Shown: positions 41,216 through 53,611, counted from the stretch's first letter. The stretch: 64,000 nt of DNA from Blepharisma stoltei (GCA_914767885.1 CAJZBQ010000014.1:248001-312000); one strand, 5' to 3'. Numbers and translations: made by a program. The notes: generated by a model not told the origin, from the sequence alone.

Positions 41216-42976
41216 TTACCACTCTCCAGGCCAAAACTTCTTCCTCTCCATGATTTCTCTTTCCTTTTTCCTTTTCTTTACAAACTCAATCCACTTCATC
41301 GCATATTTCCAAGTAATCGCATGCTTTCTATGTGCTCTCATCTGTTCATTTGCAATATCCTGGAAATTCCTATTTAGAATTTTTTGCTGTGCAGAATTCA
41401 TAGAAGGCTTGATTTCATCCCATCTTGCAATATCCTTCACAACCGCATGCTTCTGCAATTTGACTTCATAATGTTCTCTTTTCAGCTGTTCCTCATTTAA
41501 TTTCTCTTTCAAACTTGCATTTTCCTTTTCCAAGAACTCAATCCTCTTCTTAAAATTTTCATGCTCAATTTTTGTTAATTTCAATTCTTCGACAGCTCCT
41601 TCGAGCTCTTCTACATAGTCAATGTACCCTCCTTCAGTTTTTGCGAGCTCTTTTTTCATTTCTTCAGTCATTTTTTTCTTTCCGGGGGACCTTCTTGTTG
41701 CGCCTCTTTTTCCCCTTTTTCTAGTTGCTTCATCTTCTAGTCTTTGTTTTTGTAATTTTTCGTTTAAAAAAATTGATCCTAGGACTTCTGGCTTCTGTAT
41801 AGGTTTTTGAAGCTGCTTTATTTGTTCATTATAGCGATAAAATACAAAAAGAGGTGGATTTGTAGGAGTTGTTTGGTTGCTGAAAAAGACATCTTCGAAT
41901 GATCGGTCTGGGTGATAACTGAGCTGACGATTTGGGTCTCTTTGACGTATAGCTACAGCTTTTCCGACATCTAACTCTACAAATAGTTCTTCGCTTGACA
42001 AATAATCCCTTGGAAGAAACAATTTTGGCTCTTTATCTCTGATAAATAAAGAGCAATGAAGGTTAAATAGCAATTTATAAATTTTTACAGCAATTGCAGG
42101 AGCTCGTGATGCTATTTCATTAAGTATATCTCGATGAACCATTAGCATGAACCCATGAGTATGCCCAACAATATCATTATCTCATAACTTCCCAGGGCTT
42201 AAAAAATGCTCCATTCCAAAAATAGATTCTTCTTTGATAAACATTGACATATAATCCTGCATTTCTGCCAAGTCTCCTTTAATCACTACAAACAGTGCAT
42301 TTTCTGAGTACCCTTTTTTCAAAATCAGTTGGTTTGGCTCAAAATTTACAATTTTGCAGAGGCTTAAAAATACCTTTAAGTCAAGTCTTTCCAAGAAATT
42401 GGTAACTTTTCTAGAAAATTCTCTATGAAGATTGATAAGTTCAAGTAGTTTTTTTGATGAATATTCAGTTGTTTGAATTCTTGGAGGATGGAGAAACTGC
42501 TCAGATGTGTATTGATAATACATGACGTCTAAAACTCTATAAGCTAGCATCTCATAAAACTTGAACACGATTTTTGTCTGTTTTCTATGCATTGCTTTGA
42601 TATCTTCAAGATAAAAAACACTGATATACCCATCATCATTCGCAATTATATCAAACCTATGCCGCGCATTATCTTTAAGCTCTAATACTCCCATATACCC
42701 TATAAGATCCCCTACTCCTACCACTCCAAGTTTTAAAAAATCACTTGACACAACTCCGCCTCCGCTTAAAACGATTCCAAATCATTCCACAATTTCTCCT
42801 CTTCTTACAATCTGATTATTTGCAAAAAATTTCAGAGTGGTCCCAAGGTCAGACAATGTATTAAGCTCTTCTTTGCTTCATCCCCTAAAGACTTGTGTTT
42901 CTTGCTTTATAAGTTGGAATAGCTTTCGGGTTTGAATTTGGTCTAATTCATTAGTCGGCCTTTGGAATTTAGACAT
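41216..42976 (-). CDS. protein with tandem cyclic-nucleotide-binding-like domains and coiled coil
   Basis: 586 aa in one frame, with TGA-Trp at FRGWSKEE, VEWFGIV and GKLWDNDI. The first cNMP-like domain (about 45-140) contains NQIVRRGEIVEWFGIVLSGG and DLIGYMGVLELKDN; the second (about 185-270) has NQLILKKGYSENALFVVIKG. The phosphate-binding Gly-Glu...Arg cassette is not clean, so binding is unsure. C-terminal 200 residues: coiled coil and a Lys/Arg-rich segment (KRGKRGATRRSPGKKKM). Ciliates have similar axonemal/cortical proteins; the role here is not known. Confidence 0.75.
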
Positions 42977-42998
42977 TTTTAAAAAATTAGTAAATTAG

Positions 42999-44231
42999 TT
43001 ATAAATTAAACGTGTACTCAAGCTCAATTATTCCAGTTTCAGATTGGAATTTAAATGCATTGAACTGTGTAATAAAATATACATACTCATCAGTAATGAC
43101 AGGGTCTCCTGGAGTTCATCACTCAGCTTCTTGGATTGTGGAGATTTCGGTACAAGACATGCTTGTGGGGCATAAGCGAATTGCTTTTTTCCTTTGAAAG
43201 AGCAGGATTGTTTTATTGTGAGGAAACATGCAGCATCTTCCTGGAACTGATAATCTGACTCTAATTAATGAAAACTTTTCACTAACAGCATTAAAAGCTT
43301 CAATGGAGTCGATCCCGCTTCCTCCAGCCACAAAAATTCGTCCACTATGAACGCATGCTGCATGACAGTCTCTTGCAATATTCAAATTGCCTGTTTTTTG
43401 CCACTTTTTAGTATTAAGGTTCAATCTTTCACAATCCTTCATTGGATTTGTATTAAATCCCCCAAGAGCATATACATAGTTTCCTAATGCCACTTGTGCA
43501 TGATTATATCGTGCCTGCATCAAATTTGGCACTTTTTCTGTAAATTTGTCATATAAGTTATACATAAATGTATGTTTTAAAGCATTTCCGTCGTAGCCTC
43601 CAGTAAGGATTAATTTCCCGTCTTCGCTGACACCCCAAGAGCTTTTAGAATAAAAAATGTCATTTTCAAAAATAATTTCTTCTGAGTCTTTTGTAGATGT
43701 GTTGTAAATAATCAGTCTTGAGGATTCAGGGATAAAACAATAGAGAGATGGAGGAAGAGGGTCAGAACTTCGGGATTTTTGAAATGAGGAGATTTGTTGC
43801 ATTCGGGGATCTACTGAGAGGCGGCCTTTAAGCACACCTAGTTCTATGCTTTTTGATGATCTTAAGGAGAGATTTAGTTTTCTTGAAGGAGATTCGGCAA
43901 CTGAGGATCTTGACTCTCTAAAAGGATTTTTTGAAGAAGGAACGGTTTTACTGTGTGAAATAACAAGAATGTCTCTGGAATGGTGCCTTTTTAAAGAAGC
44001 ATCATGAGAGTCGATGTTTTCTGCTTTCACACTTTGTATAACTGGCACTGGTATTGCTTTCCGGGGTACTCCATTGGTTGATGAAAACGAAAGTCTTTCT
44101 ACTGCGTTATCAGATAGTGCTCTTTCTAGCCTAATAGGCGATGCTTCTTTCCCATTTTTTTCAAGTCTGGAGCCTGGGACAGCGATTTTTGATTTTCTAA
44201 TTGGCTCACTTCTCCAATTAATATTGAGCAT
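42999..44231 (-). CDS. Kelch-repeat protein
   Basis: 410 aa. The first about 160 residues are Ser/Arg-rich and low complexity. Then Kelch-type beta-propeller blades: LILTGGYDGN, YVYALGGFNTNPMKDCERLN and RIFVAGGSGIDSIEAFN, with the GG and Y..W/F-type spacing. It ends after DEYVYFITQFNAFKFQ. Two consecutive TGA codons are read as WW (EAEWWTPGDP). Start ATG at 44229-44231; stop TAA at 42999-43001. The cNMP-domain gene starts 22 bp downstream of this stop on the same strand. Confidence 0.85.
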
Positions 44232-44341
44232 ATTTGTTTTTTTATTTGTAAATAATTCAAAATTTATATACTTCTAATTTTTCAAGAGAAATTATATGAG
44301 ATGTTTTATTTTGAAAAGCAAACCATATTATTGCGAATTGC

Positions 44342-45832
44342 TTAATTTTTATGCTCATTATTAACTGAAGTAGAGTTATGCTTATCAGCGTTATCGCCAG
44401 GATGCGCTTGAGGAAGTCTATTTGCCATAATAGTGTTATCCTTCAATATATCAAAACAAAAATAAACCGCATCTTTCACACTATCTTTGATCCCCAGCTC
44501 TTTAAATTTTAGGTCTTTCTTCGTAATATCTATATTTCTTACCTCTTCCACTGACTTGCACCTTAACAGCAAGCTCAAAATGGGATGATTTGAATCATGT
44601 GAAAGCTTTAACAGCACTAATGCATTTCTTAATTCCTTTTGTGCATCATTGCATTTTTCATTAACAAAATTATTGATAAATTTTGAGGCATCTGCCACTT
44701 CTCTCTGCACACTTTTAATAAACTCAGCTATAACTTGCAATGAAATATTTTTAAATTCATCAAGCTCAAGAATCTCATTTGCGAGTTTTGATTGAATTGC
44801 GTTGATTACTTCTTGCTGATGTGTGGCGATTCGTAGGAATTTTTCTTCTTCTTTATTTAAATCTTCAAGGTTTTGAGTATATTTTGGGGATAAAGATAAA
44901 TCACTTACTCCCCCCTTTAAATTGGAACAAAATATCGGTAAAATTTCCACTTTTTGGTAAATTAACCCCCCTTTAAATTGGAACAAAATTTAATTTTATA
45001 ATAAAAAAATTATATATAATTTTTATCTAAAAAGTTTGATATAAGTTAAATGTTTCTTCTTAACTAAAATTAAAAATTTGATCTTTTTTAAAGAAAAAAG
45101 TATAAAGAGCATCTTATTTAAATAAATTGATTATCCTTAATTGGTAAATTTTAAAAAAATTAATTTTTGTTTTTAAAAATTTTCAAAAAAATTTTTGTTT
45201 TTTTTGATAAAAATGATATTTTTTATTTAGATAGTTTTGATATAAATTCAATAGGAATTCTTTATAAAATTTCAAAATTTACTTATTTCTTGCTTTATTT
45301 TAAAGAATAGAGTATAAATAACATCTTATTTAAACAAAATTAGCACTTTGATCGATAAATTTTCCAAATTTTTTTTTTTTTTAATTTTTTTTATCAATAA
45401 AAATAAAAATTTTTGTGTAAATAATTTTGATACCAATTAATAGTGGCGTATTAACTAATAATGAAAATTTAGTTATTCTTGCTTTGTTTTAAAGGATAAA
45501 GAGTAAATAGCGTTTTATTAAACAAATTTATTAATCTAATTCGATAAGTTTTTGAAATTTTTATTTTTTAAAATTTTTATATATTTTTTATAAAAAATTT
45601 TATATTGATATTTTTTTTTAAAAAAAAAATTAACCCCCCTTTAAATTGGAACAAAATTTTTAGTTCCAATTTAAAGGGGGGGGGGAGTTAAAGGAACTGG
45701 TTTGTGGGATATTGATGGATTATCTAAGAGGTGCTTTCCAATACATTTTTCACATAGAGAAATATTTGAGCAAAAACAGATTAGCTTTGCCTTCTCTTGA
45801 CAGACTATACAGTTCAAGAGCTGATTGGACAT
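44342..45832 (-). CDS. B-box zinc-finger, coiled-coil protein, interrupted by a family 2 element
   Basis: 235 aa after removing 44906-45688. The start ATG at 45830-45832 leads into CIVCQEKAKLICFCSNISLC and CIGKHLLDNPSISH, a B-box-like Cys/His pattern, then a coiled coil (EEEKFLRIATHQQEVINAIQ...). Removal of 783 bp (0 mod 3) joins KPVPLSDLSLSP. This is the TRIM-like zinc finger plus coiled coil without a RING. Role unknown. Confidence 0.8.
44906..45688 (-). mobile_element. MITE family 2 IES, compound, in the B-box gene (783 bp)
   Basis: Ends TACTCCCCCCTTTAAATTGG and CCAATTTAAAGGGGGGGGGG with AGTTA. Two more copies of the terminal motif lie inside near both ends (about 44965 and 45635), so one copy may have inserted in another. 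TA at 44906-44907 and 45689-45690. Very AT-rich centre. Confidence 0.88.
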
Positions 45833-45958
45833 TTATTAATGAATTTGCAAAGAGAGAACACCATAACTATTTAAAGGAAAAAATGCATCATGTCATTAAT
45901 ATATGATTCTAGGTTGATTTAATGTTTATATATATGCTGAAACCGTTTTTATTATTCT

Positions 45959-46252
45959 TTACCTCCGGACCTAGCAAATTTGTTTTTATCTCGGGGAATT
46001 TTTCTTAAATTTTATAGTAAAATATTTTTGGAAATTGAAAAATTTAATTTAATGTGCAAAATTATGCTTTAGAATGCAAGCATTTAAAATTAAATAAAAT
46101 TATCTAGATCTCGCGATAATATTAATTATTATTAAAAAATATATTAATAAACAATTTTTATATTTATAAATTTTGCTCGCTTACGGCAATTTTTTCTCAC
46201 AAAAAAGTATGATCTCCAATTGTTTTTCTCACTTACAGGGGATTTATAACTT
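45959..46252 (-). mobile_element. decayed MITE family 1 copy, intergenic
   Basis: Weak ends (TTTACCTCCGGACCTAGCAA; TCTCACTTACAGGGGATTTA) and the family centre in reverse orientation (AAATAAAATTATCTAGATCTCG). Lies between divergent genes. Confidence 0.5.
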
Positions 46253-46346
46253 TAATTTATTTTCAAGATTTTTCAGATATATTCTGCCAATAGACATATC
46301 ATTTTACCCATAAAATGATTCATTAAGCTAAATTAGAAACAAAATA

Positions 46347-47067
46347 ATGGAAGAAGACAATCATATACTCAACTTAATGCAATTTATATCTCACATACAG
46401 CAAAAAGAGTTCACAGAGGCATTAAATTTAGCTGACTCACTCTTTAAGAGCAAGCAAAATCATTGAAAAAATATCTATTTTGGTAAACGCAAGCTAAAAA
46501 TTTATTATATAATAACATTAAATTTTTAAGGATCTAACTCTATTAAATTTTAATGTCTTTCATTTCAACAAAAAAGGATTTTATTCCCAAAAACAATATT
46601 TTTTTTATAATTTTGTATATACTGTTTTTAAAAAAATAGCACCTCAACAAGAGGAAATATAAAATTTTACTCAATCTTAAAGTGGAAGTGAGGAGAGTAT
46701 AATTAATTTAGTCCTAAAAGTGGAGCCAAATAATAAGCTCGTTCTTCAGTTCAAAGAAATATTGCCATTCACAATTGATAAAAGTAAAAAATATCCAGAA
46801 AAAGCAGAGGATTTAGCAGAGCTTGAGGCTGAAGAAGAATCAAGTGAAGAAGAATCAAGCGAAGAAGAAAAACAAGATGAAGAGAATAAAGCGCAGGAAA
46901 ATGGAATTGAAGAAGGTGGGTAATAATTAGAAAATGAAAAAGATAGTGATGAAGAAAACCCTGATGGAGAGTATAATTACCTTGAAGCAAGCTCATCAAG
47001 TGAAGAAAGCTCTGGATCTGACTCTGAAGAGATTGATCCACAAGAAGTTGGGAAATACGTGATTTAA
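46347..47067 (+). CDS. Glu-rich protein, ERICH2-like
   Basis: 148 aa after removing 46445-46703 and the 15-nt intron. N-terminal helical part: LMQFISHIQQKEFTEALNLA, then LVLKVEPNNKLVLQFKEILP, resembling the short helical domain of glutamate-rich protein 2; the rest is a long Glu/Ser acidic tail, ending in EIDPQEVGKYVI. The IES join (SLFNLVLKVEPNN) keeps frame and a plausible helix. Function in ciliates unknown. Confidence 0.65.
46445..46703. mobile_element. IES in the ERICH2-like gene (259 bp)
   Basis: TTA pointers; TA at 46445-46446 and 46704-46705. Removal joins CTC TT to TA AT TTA GTC in frame. AT-rich, with no clear terminal repeats. Confidence 0.72.
46916..46930 (+). other. 15-nt intron in the ERICH2-like gene
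   Basis: GTGGGTAATAATTAG; joins GAA GAA G to AA AAT GAA. It differs from the GTA start of the other four introns; a GTA-start reading of 11 nt would break the frame. Confidence 0.85.
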
Positions 47068-47224
47068 TTTAAATTATTATCAGTGAAAAAGCAATTTAAA
47101 AGAAATATTCTATTTTCCATTAAGAATCTCATAGAATTTACACTTATTAAAAGCTCCCTGTATTTAAATTAGAGGCATTTATATATAATTTCAGTCAAAT
47201 GTTCCTATTTAGCTTTTATTAAGC

Positions 47225-47647
47225 TTAATCTTCTTCTGCCTTATCATAAAAAGGATTTTCGCCTGGTTTCCACTTAGGCACCGGGTCACGAGAAACATTA
47301 GGCTTAGCTCCCACTGAAACCCAAAGCACCCACCAATACGTTGCTTGACTAATAGGGATGAATCCCCAAAGAACAAGCATGCAAGGGAGATAATATCTTG
47401 ACGACCAAATCATTGTTCTTTCTAAGAAAAAATTGTTCTTCACATTATGCCTGTTCTTGAGTAGATATTTGTCAAGCGCAATATTGAACGCTCCCCATGC
47501 AACTGAGATTTCTGCTAATAAGATCTTGAATTTCCTTGTGCGGCCACCTCCATAGAGATAGGTGTTTTCAATCTTCGATGGGCAAAGATCATCAGGTCCT
47601 TCAGGCCACCTAATACCTTTAGCTTGTGCTTCTTTGAATGAAGTCAT
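47225..47647 (-). CDS. small membrane protein, unknown
   Basis: 140 aa, complete, no interruption. It has hydrophobic segments YYLPCMLVLWGFIPIS and ATYWWVLWVSVGA and a Pro/Trp-rich C-terminus (PVPKWKPGENPFYDKAEED). The start MTSFKEAQAKGIRWPEG has no clear signal. Trp-rich small proteins like this occur as mitochondrial complex subunits in ciliates; I cannot name it. Confidence 0.65.
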   Translation of the reverse strand: MTSFKEAQAKGIRWPEGPDDLCPSKIENTYLYGGGRTRKFKILLAEISVAWGAFNIALDKYLLKNRHNVKNNFFLERTMIWSSRYYLPCMLVLWGFIPISQATYWWVLWVSVGAKPNVSRDPVPKWKPGENPFYDKAEED

Positions 47648-47739
47648 TTATAAATGGCCAAGAATAAATAAATTCATATTTAGATAGCTTAACTGGAATG
47701 CTTGCAATAATAAGAAATAAGCAATATTTTATCGTAAAT

Positions 47740-50700
47740 TTAAGGTCTTAAGGATTCTCTTGCTTTGTCTAATATTTCTTGTTTAATTCTTGGGTAATCA
47801 GGAAACAGTTTCAGGACCTCTTTGCTGACGTCGATGGCATCAACAAATCTTCTTGCTTTGAGGTAATTAAATGCTAACCTAAAACCAATTGAGGAGCTCT
47901 TGGAAAGTCGCCAGGCTGACTCGTAAAAATTGCTCGATTCTTTATAATTTCCTTCTCTTTCTTTTATTAAGCCTAATAACTCCATTGCGCGGCTGCAGGA
48001 TTGGTTATACCTTAAGCATCGCTGCAAAAGGTCTTGTGATAAGTCTAAATTATTGCTATCTATATATATTTCAGCTAGCATAAGCCAGCCTTTTTCGAAA
48101 TCTTCAGCAAATTCAGCATGATAAGGGATTTTTGCGAGGCTTCGGAGCTGATGTTTTGCGTCTTCTTGTCTGTTTGCTGCACATTTGCCTAGGGAGTATA
48201 TTATTATTGCTGGGACGTAAAAGTTATTGGCTTGGAGAATTTCTGAGAGACTTTGGAATGCTTTTTCAATTGTATCTCGCTGACCTTTAGCGATAGAAAC
48301 GAATGCTTCTAATGTGGCAGCTTTTAAGCTGTATGATTTTATTATTAATTCTTTTACAAGGCTTTCTGCAGCGTTGACACTTTCTGAAGCAATTCTGCCA
48401 GGAGACCACATTGCTTCATCATTAGGGTTGAGATAAAGTTTTATCATTAATTCTAAGCTTGGCTGGCCGAAAACAGCATCATTTCTAGCTTTATTCAGCT
48501 CTTCTAAGGCTTCTTTCATTTTTCCAGAATATTTATAGAATAAGCCTTTGCAATAAGCTAATCCTGCATCTGCATTTCTTCCTTTTATTTTTTCAGCATT
48601 TTTCAAAAAATCTTGAAAAGCGTCAATTCTTCCAGCTCTCCTCAGCATATTTAACAGTTTTGACAAGATTTTATACTGGTCTGTCTTATTTTCAAGCAAT
48701 CTCTGATAGCAAACTAAAGCTTCATCAATTGAATTTTGCTGCAATAGCAGTTCAGCCATAAGCTCTGACGCTTCTTCATTTCCTGGGTTTATTCTCAGCA
48801 TTCTTTGACAAAACTGCATACATTTTTGGGCATCACCTTGGCTTTCATATAAATATGCTATAGAAATGATGGCTTTTTCATTCATTTCATTATGATTGAG
48901 AGATTCTAAGTAACAATTTAAAGCTTGATCAAGCTTTTTTTCTCTTAATTCATAATATTGGCCAAGCTGGAACAAAATATCTGCACATGTGCTTCTCTCA
49001 ATATTAACTTGGTCAGGTGCCATATCACGTGCTGATGCTAGTAAATCAGTTTGCAGTGTTTTAGCGTTTTCCAATGCATTTGCTGCTGAAGGGAGAGGCT
49101 GGAGGTTTAATGGGTCTTCGTTTGTGGTGCTTTTAAGGAAGACTCTGGCTTGGAGCAAGTAGTTTTGAGCAGCCTGGCGCATTGAGTTGATGTCGTTGAC
49201 AGGCGCTTTTAATGCTTGTTCAAGAACAAGATTTGCGGAATGGTAATCTTTAAGCCTCAAATATAGCCTAGCAAGATCAGTTAGTAGCTCAGACTTCCTC
49301 GGGTCAGCTCTTGAAGCAGACTCATAATACTGTATTGCTCTTTGGTAGTCATGGGTTAGTACCAGTGCTCTTCCAATTTCCTTACTCCCCCCCCTCCGTG
49401 AGTGAACAAAACCATTAGAAAAATCGCTGTTTTTTTGCCCAAAAACCAACCCTCCGTGAGTGAACAAAAATTTTTTTAATAGAAAAATTTTTTATGGAAA
49501 AAAAAAATGATATATAAGTGATAATTAGTATAATGAAATCTAGAGCTAATTCTATTTAATTTTAAACGAATTGCTTTTTAAAAACATAAATTTTATAAAT
49601 TAAATTAATATTTGCTTTCCAATTTTTGCGAATTAGGATTTTTTTAAATTTCGAAAAAAAAATATTGTTTAGAAAATTTAAATATAAATTTTTTAAAAAA
49701 AAAAAAATTAACCCCCCCCGTGAGTGAACAAAAATTTTTTTTGTTCACTCACGGAGGGGGGGGAGTTAGTCAAAAAGAGATCGTCAGGTTTTTGCCTCAA
49801 TGCTTTTTCATACACTTTAATTGCCTCTTCAGGCTCTTGGATTCTCATTAAAGCTTCTCCAAGAAGCAAATAATTTTCTACAGACTCTTCTTGGGTAACA
49901 ATATCATAGTAGCATTTCGCATAGAGCCTTCTATTCTGCATATTATTCAGATAAATATCAGCTTGTGCAACTTTTGCTTCTTTATATTGAGGGTTTTCTG
50001 GCAAAATCCCATTTAAAATGTTCAAAGCTTGCTTTAAGTCTCCTTTCTTTAAAGAAATTTCACTATTAGCGATAACGACTATTACTTCTGCTGATGTTCC
50101 TGCAAACTCACCAATTGCTTCAGCCATAATTCTTGATGCTTCTGGGAGTTTCTTATTTTCTGCATAACAAATAGCTAAGTTTGCATATATGATAGCTCTG
50201 TCTTCTTCAGAAAGAGTTAAGAAAAGCTGTGATTTTTTATTAGGAGGCGCAGGAGATCTGACGCCTGGCAGGTTAATTCCAGCTTCAAAAGTCTTTAATG
50301 CGTCTGCGTACTTTCCTTGCTTCATTTCGACTGTACCTTTGACCAGCATAAACATAGGGTTTTCTCTGATCATGAAATTTCTAGCTAAGGCTTGTTCTAA
50401 AGATGCTGAAGCTGCTAAGTATTGGGAGCTCTGAAGATTGATAAGGGCATTTATAATAAGTGCATCAATGCAGTCAGGATCAAGCTGCAATGCTATTTGT
50501 ATATACCTTTGGGCTGCTTGGTTGTCGTTAGAAATATATTTAGCTTTCGCAAGCATTAAATGTCCTTCAATAATCCCTGGGATCTGTTTGGTGATTGTTT
50601 CTAGCAGCTTGGCACCTCTTACCAAATAATGAGGAGGTTTTCCTGTTTTTGGAAGTGGTTTCAGTCCTAAATATTGTAAATATTCTTTGGCAATTTCTAC

Positions 50701-52053
50701 CAAGAAATCAGGATTCAGCTTTGTATAGAACTCGAATCCAGGGCTTAGCTGTTTGCTTGCAGCTACATGCAAGCTTAAAGCTTCATCTAATAGCCTAATA
50801 GCTTCTTTTTTATCCTGGTCTTTTTTCCACGCTAAAAGACTAGCAATAAAAGTGACTTCAGCGCTTCTCCCATTGGCTTCTTCAATTTCAAATAAAAATT
50901 CCATTTGTTGAGCAGCATCAGTATAGTGGCCTTGGAGTATTTTACAATGGATAATTTTATTGATAGCTTGGATATTGGCTTCATCTTTCTGGGAAGCTTC
51001 AGTAAAAGTTTGAATTGCAGCGTTATAGTCTCCTAGCAGTCTAAGTTGTTCACCGAGTTCAAGAAGAACTTCACTTGAATCTGGCTTAAGCCTTCTAGCT
51101 TCTTGTGCAATGGACAGGGTTTGTTCTAAAATAGCTTGCTTTCTTCCTGCAATTCTTGCAATTGGTTTAATAAATTCAATATATAAGTGTGGATTTTTTG
51201 GCTCTTTTTGCACTAATGCTGCATGCAGCTCTTTGAGTTTTTCTACAGCAACATCAAAAGAAGCTTCTCTAGCTAGAGCATGAAACGTCCAAATCCTCAG
51301 AGCTTCAATATTCCTATTTGATGCCACAAGAATCCTCTGCACAGTCTCCACAATTTCATCCCAGTCTCCAATCATCATCTGCACCTTCGCTTTTTCTAGC
51401 AGCACCGGTACAAATTTTGGGTTTTTCACCAACATATCATTAAGAATTTCCACAATTTCTTTAAATTTTTTAGCAGTTTCATAACACTTCACTTTTCCTA
51501 ACAAAGCATCAATATACCTCGTATAGACCAATTCCCCACTTTCTTCTATAACCTGATCAAAAGCCCTTGAAGCGCTTTGTATATCCCCGTCTTGTTCTGT
51601 TAAAAGCTCATTCCATCCATATACATTTAAAGCTTGCAGATTTCCAGAGTTCCTATCAAGTACTTCAGTCACATGCTGCCTTGACTTATTGTTCTTGCCT
51701 ATGAGACTCATAAACTGGCCAGCCATCAATAAGCTTGCATCGCCTGCTGAGGATTTAAACGTCGATTTTTGATTTTTGAATCTCATGACTGCTTCTTGAT
51801 CTACAAGTTTGCATTGCTTGTGGTAATAAATTATGGCACAGCAGGCAGGGTATTGGATGTCTCGCCGCTGCATTAGATTGTCGAGTTCTCGAATAGCTTC
51901 AGTAACTGATCCTTCTTTAAAAATTCCGAAGGCTCTCCAGAAGGCTAAAGTTGTGTCTTGGCCTCTGCGCATCTCTCCTTCACAGGTTTCGATAATGTGG
52001 TGATAAAACCCTTGGCGGGCGAAGTATTGAATGGATGTAAGGATACTTTCCAT
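47740..52053 (-). CDS. TTC21/IFT139-like intraflagellar transport protein
   Basis: 1309 aa after removing the MITE 49383-49766, a length close to human TTC21B (about 1316 aa). Almost wholly tetratricopeptide-like repeats, e.g. LLELGEQLRLLGDYNAAIQT, LAKAKYISNDNQAAQRYIQI and AISIAYLYESQGDAQKCMQF. The N-terminus MESILTSIQYFARQGFYHHI matches TTC21 family starts. IFT139 belongs to IFT-A, which drives retrograde transport and membrane-protein entry in cilia. Removal of 384 bp (0 mod 3) gives DLFLTKEIGRALVLTHDYQR. Confidence 0.92.
49383..49766. mobile_element. MITE family 1 IES in TTC21 (384 bp)
   Basis: Long perfect ends TACTCCCCCCCCTCCGTGAG and CTCACGGAGGGGGGGGAGTTA; inside, a second internal copy of the terminal motif near each end (49449-49470 and 49713-49730), and the centre ATAATGAAATCTAGAGCTAA. 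TA at 49383-49384 and 49767-49768. This is the best-preserved family 1 copy. Confidence 0.93.
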
Positions 52054-52268
52054 TTATATATTTGACTTCTTTTAGAGTAAAGAGGTTCTGAAGAGTGAGG
52101 AATAAAAGATGATCGAAAAAGAGAGTTTGATAAGGTAGCTTTGAAGGTATTGAGTGCTTTAAGATGAGTGGAGTGATTTTGAGTTTATTAGGCTTTAATT
52201 GTGATATTCCAGGATTTTATGAATTTTGAAGTAAATAAACTTGATATTTTTTTGTTTTGGATCAAAGC

Positions 52269-52585
52269 TTACTTAGATTTATAAGCACTTATTTCTGACC
52301 GACTATCGGTAAAAAAGGAAAAAACACGTAGCCTGGGACGTAATGTCCAGTTTCACACTAGAGAGTTACCCGATAGATCTAAAAGGCTTTGCTAGACTTC
52401 CCATCCCAGACTTCGAACTTGGGCTAGGCTCTGCCTCCTGCAGAATTTCTTATCTAGCATTGCTGCTCATTTCCAGAATGGCAAAACCTTACCGGATATA
52501 ATTAAAATATGTGCTCGAAGCCACATGGTCGAGAGACCATGCCTGCTGAGACACCATATTTTAATTATGTTTTGGATCAAAGCAG
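52269..52585 (-). mobile_element. SINE-like retroposon upstream of TTC21
   Basis: 317 bp, perfect 15-bp duplications GTTTTGGATCAAAGC (52254-52268 and 52571-52585). Minus strand: head AATTAAAATATGGTGTC...CATATTTTAATTAT with inner arm CATGGTCTCTCGACCATG, then ATATCCGGTAAGG as in the PDI copy, and the shared GTGAAACTGGACATTACGTC. Body truncated before the CCAGAAAA core. Confidence 0.9.
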
Positions 52586-53233
52586 CTAATGATTGAAGAC
52601 TAATTATTTTATTTGAAAAATTGTCAATCACAATAATATAATAAGCGTATAACCCAAAAAAAATAAATTGAAATCGTATATTAATTGCACAATTTTATGA
52701 TTTATGAAATTTCAGTATTCACATTCAAACTCCAAAACTCTTTTAATATTTATTTATATAATTGATGCAAGTTTTATATGTGAAAAGAAGATATATTTAA
52801 GATAAACCCATTTAAAATCGAATAGATCTTAAATAATGATATCAATCCTTATTCTTTATACATGTTAATCATAGATATTCTAAAATCTTTCAAACTTATC
52901 TGTATTTGGGAAATAATCAAATTTTATGCCTAAAAATACTATTTTTAAAGATAAAAGTTTGCTTTTAAATATAAATATTTTACCAATTTCTCATTTTCAA
53001 AGATTTTCTCCAAGAGAAAAACATTTTTTAATTCATTAGCTTAAAGAATAGTATCATTAAATCTTATAAAAGCTAAAAAATTATTTGATTCTTTACACAA
53101 ACTAAATTTTATTTTAGGTTTATAACATCTCGCACACCAATTACAATACAAATGCTAAAGCAAGTAAACAATATTAGCAATAAGATATATAAATTCGCAT
53201 TTCAAACCGTTTTAAAAGCGAATAAAAATTGAT
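52586..53233. other. AT-rich spacer
   Basis: About 650 bp, no supported feature. Confidence 0.6.
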
Positions 53234-53611
53234 ATGGAATCTCAAATGTGTAGGTGCTGCAAAAAATTTTACGGAAATCAAAACGGAATGTGCTCTATGT
53301 GCTTTAAAATGGAAAGTCTTAAAACAGAAGCCAATAAAGCCTTGCCAGAACTTATTTCAAGCACCCAAGCAATTCCTGAGGAAAATAAGGCGGAGGAACC
53401 TGAGCCATTATGTGAATCAGATCGATGCTGGACTTGCAAGAAAAGAGTAGGACCTCTTATATTCAAATGCAAATGCAATTATCCTTTCTGCGCAAAGCAT
53501 AGAGTCCCTGAAGCTCATGGATGCACTTTTGATCATCGAAGCCATGGAATCAGAAAGCTGTCAGAAGATAACCCTCAAGTAGTTGCAGAGAAGTTTAACA
53601 AGCTTTTATAG
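53234..53611 (+). CDS. A20/AN1 zinc-finger protein (stress-associated type)
   Basis: 125 aa. N-terminal A20-like finger CRCCKKFYGNQNGMCSMCF and C-terminal AN1 finger with CWTCKKRVG, FKCKCNYPFCAKHR and HGCTFDHRSHG; the spacing of eight Cys/His ligands is intact. Proteins of this layout (ZFAND5/6, plant SAP) bind ubiquitin and act in stress response. Complete. Confidence 0.93.
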   Translation: MESQMCRCCKKFYGNQNGMCSMCFKMESLKTEANKALPELISSTQAIPEENKAEEPEPLCESDRCWTCKKRVGPLIFKCKCNYPFCAKHRVPEAHGCTFDHRSHGIRKLSEDNPQVVAEKFNKLL

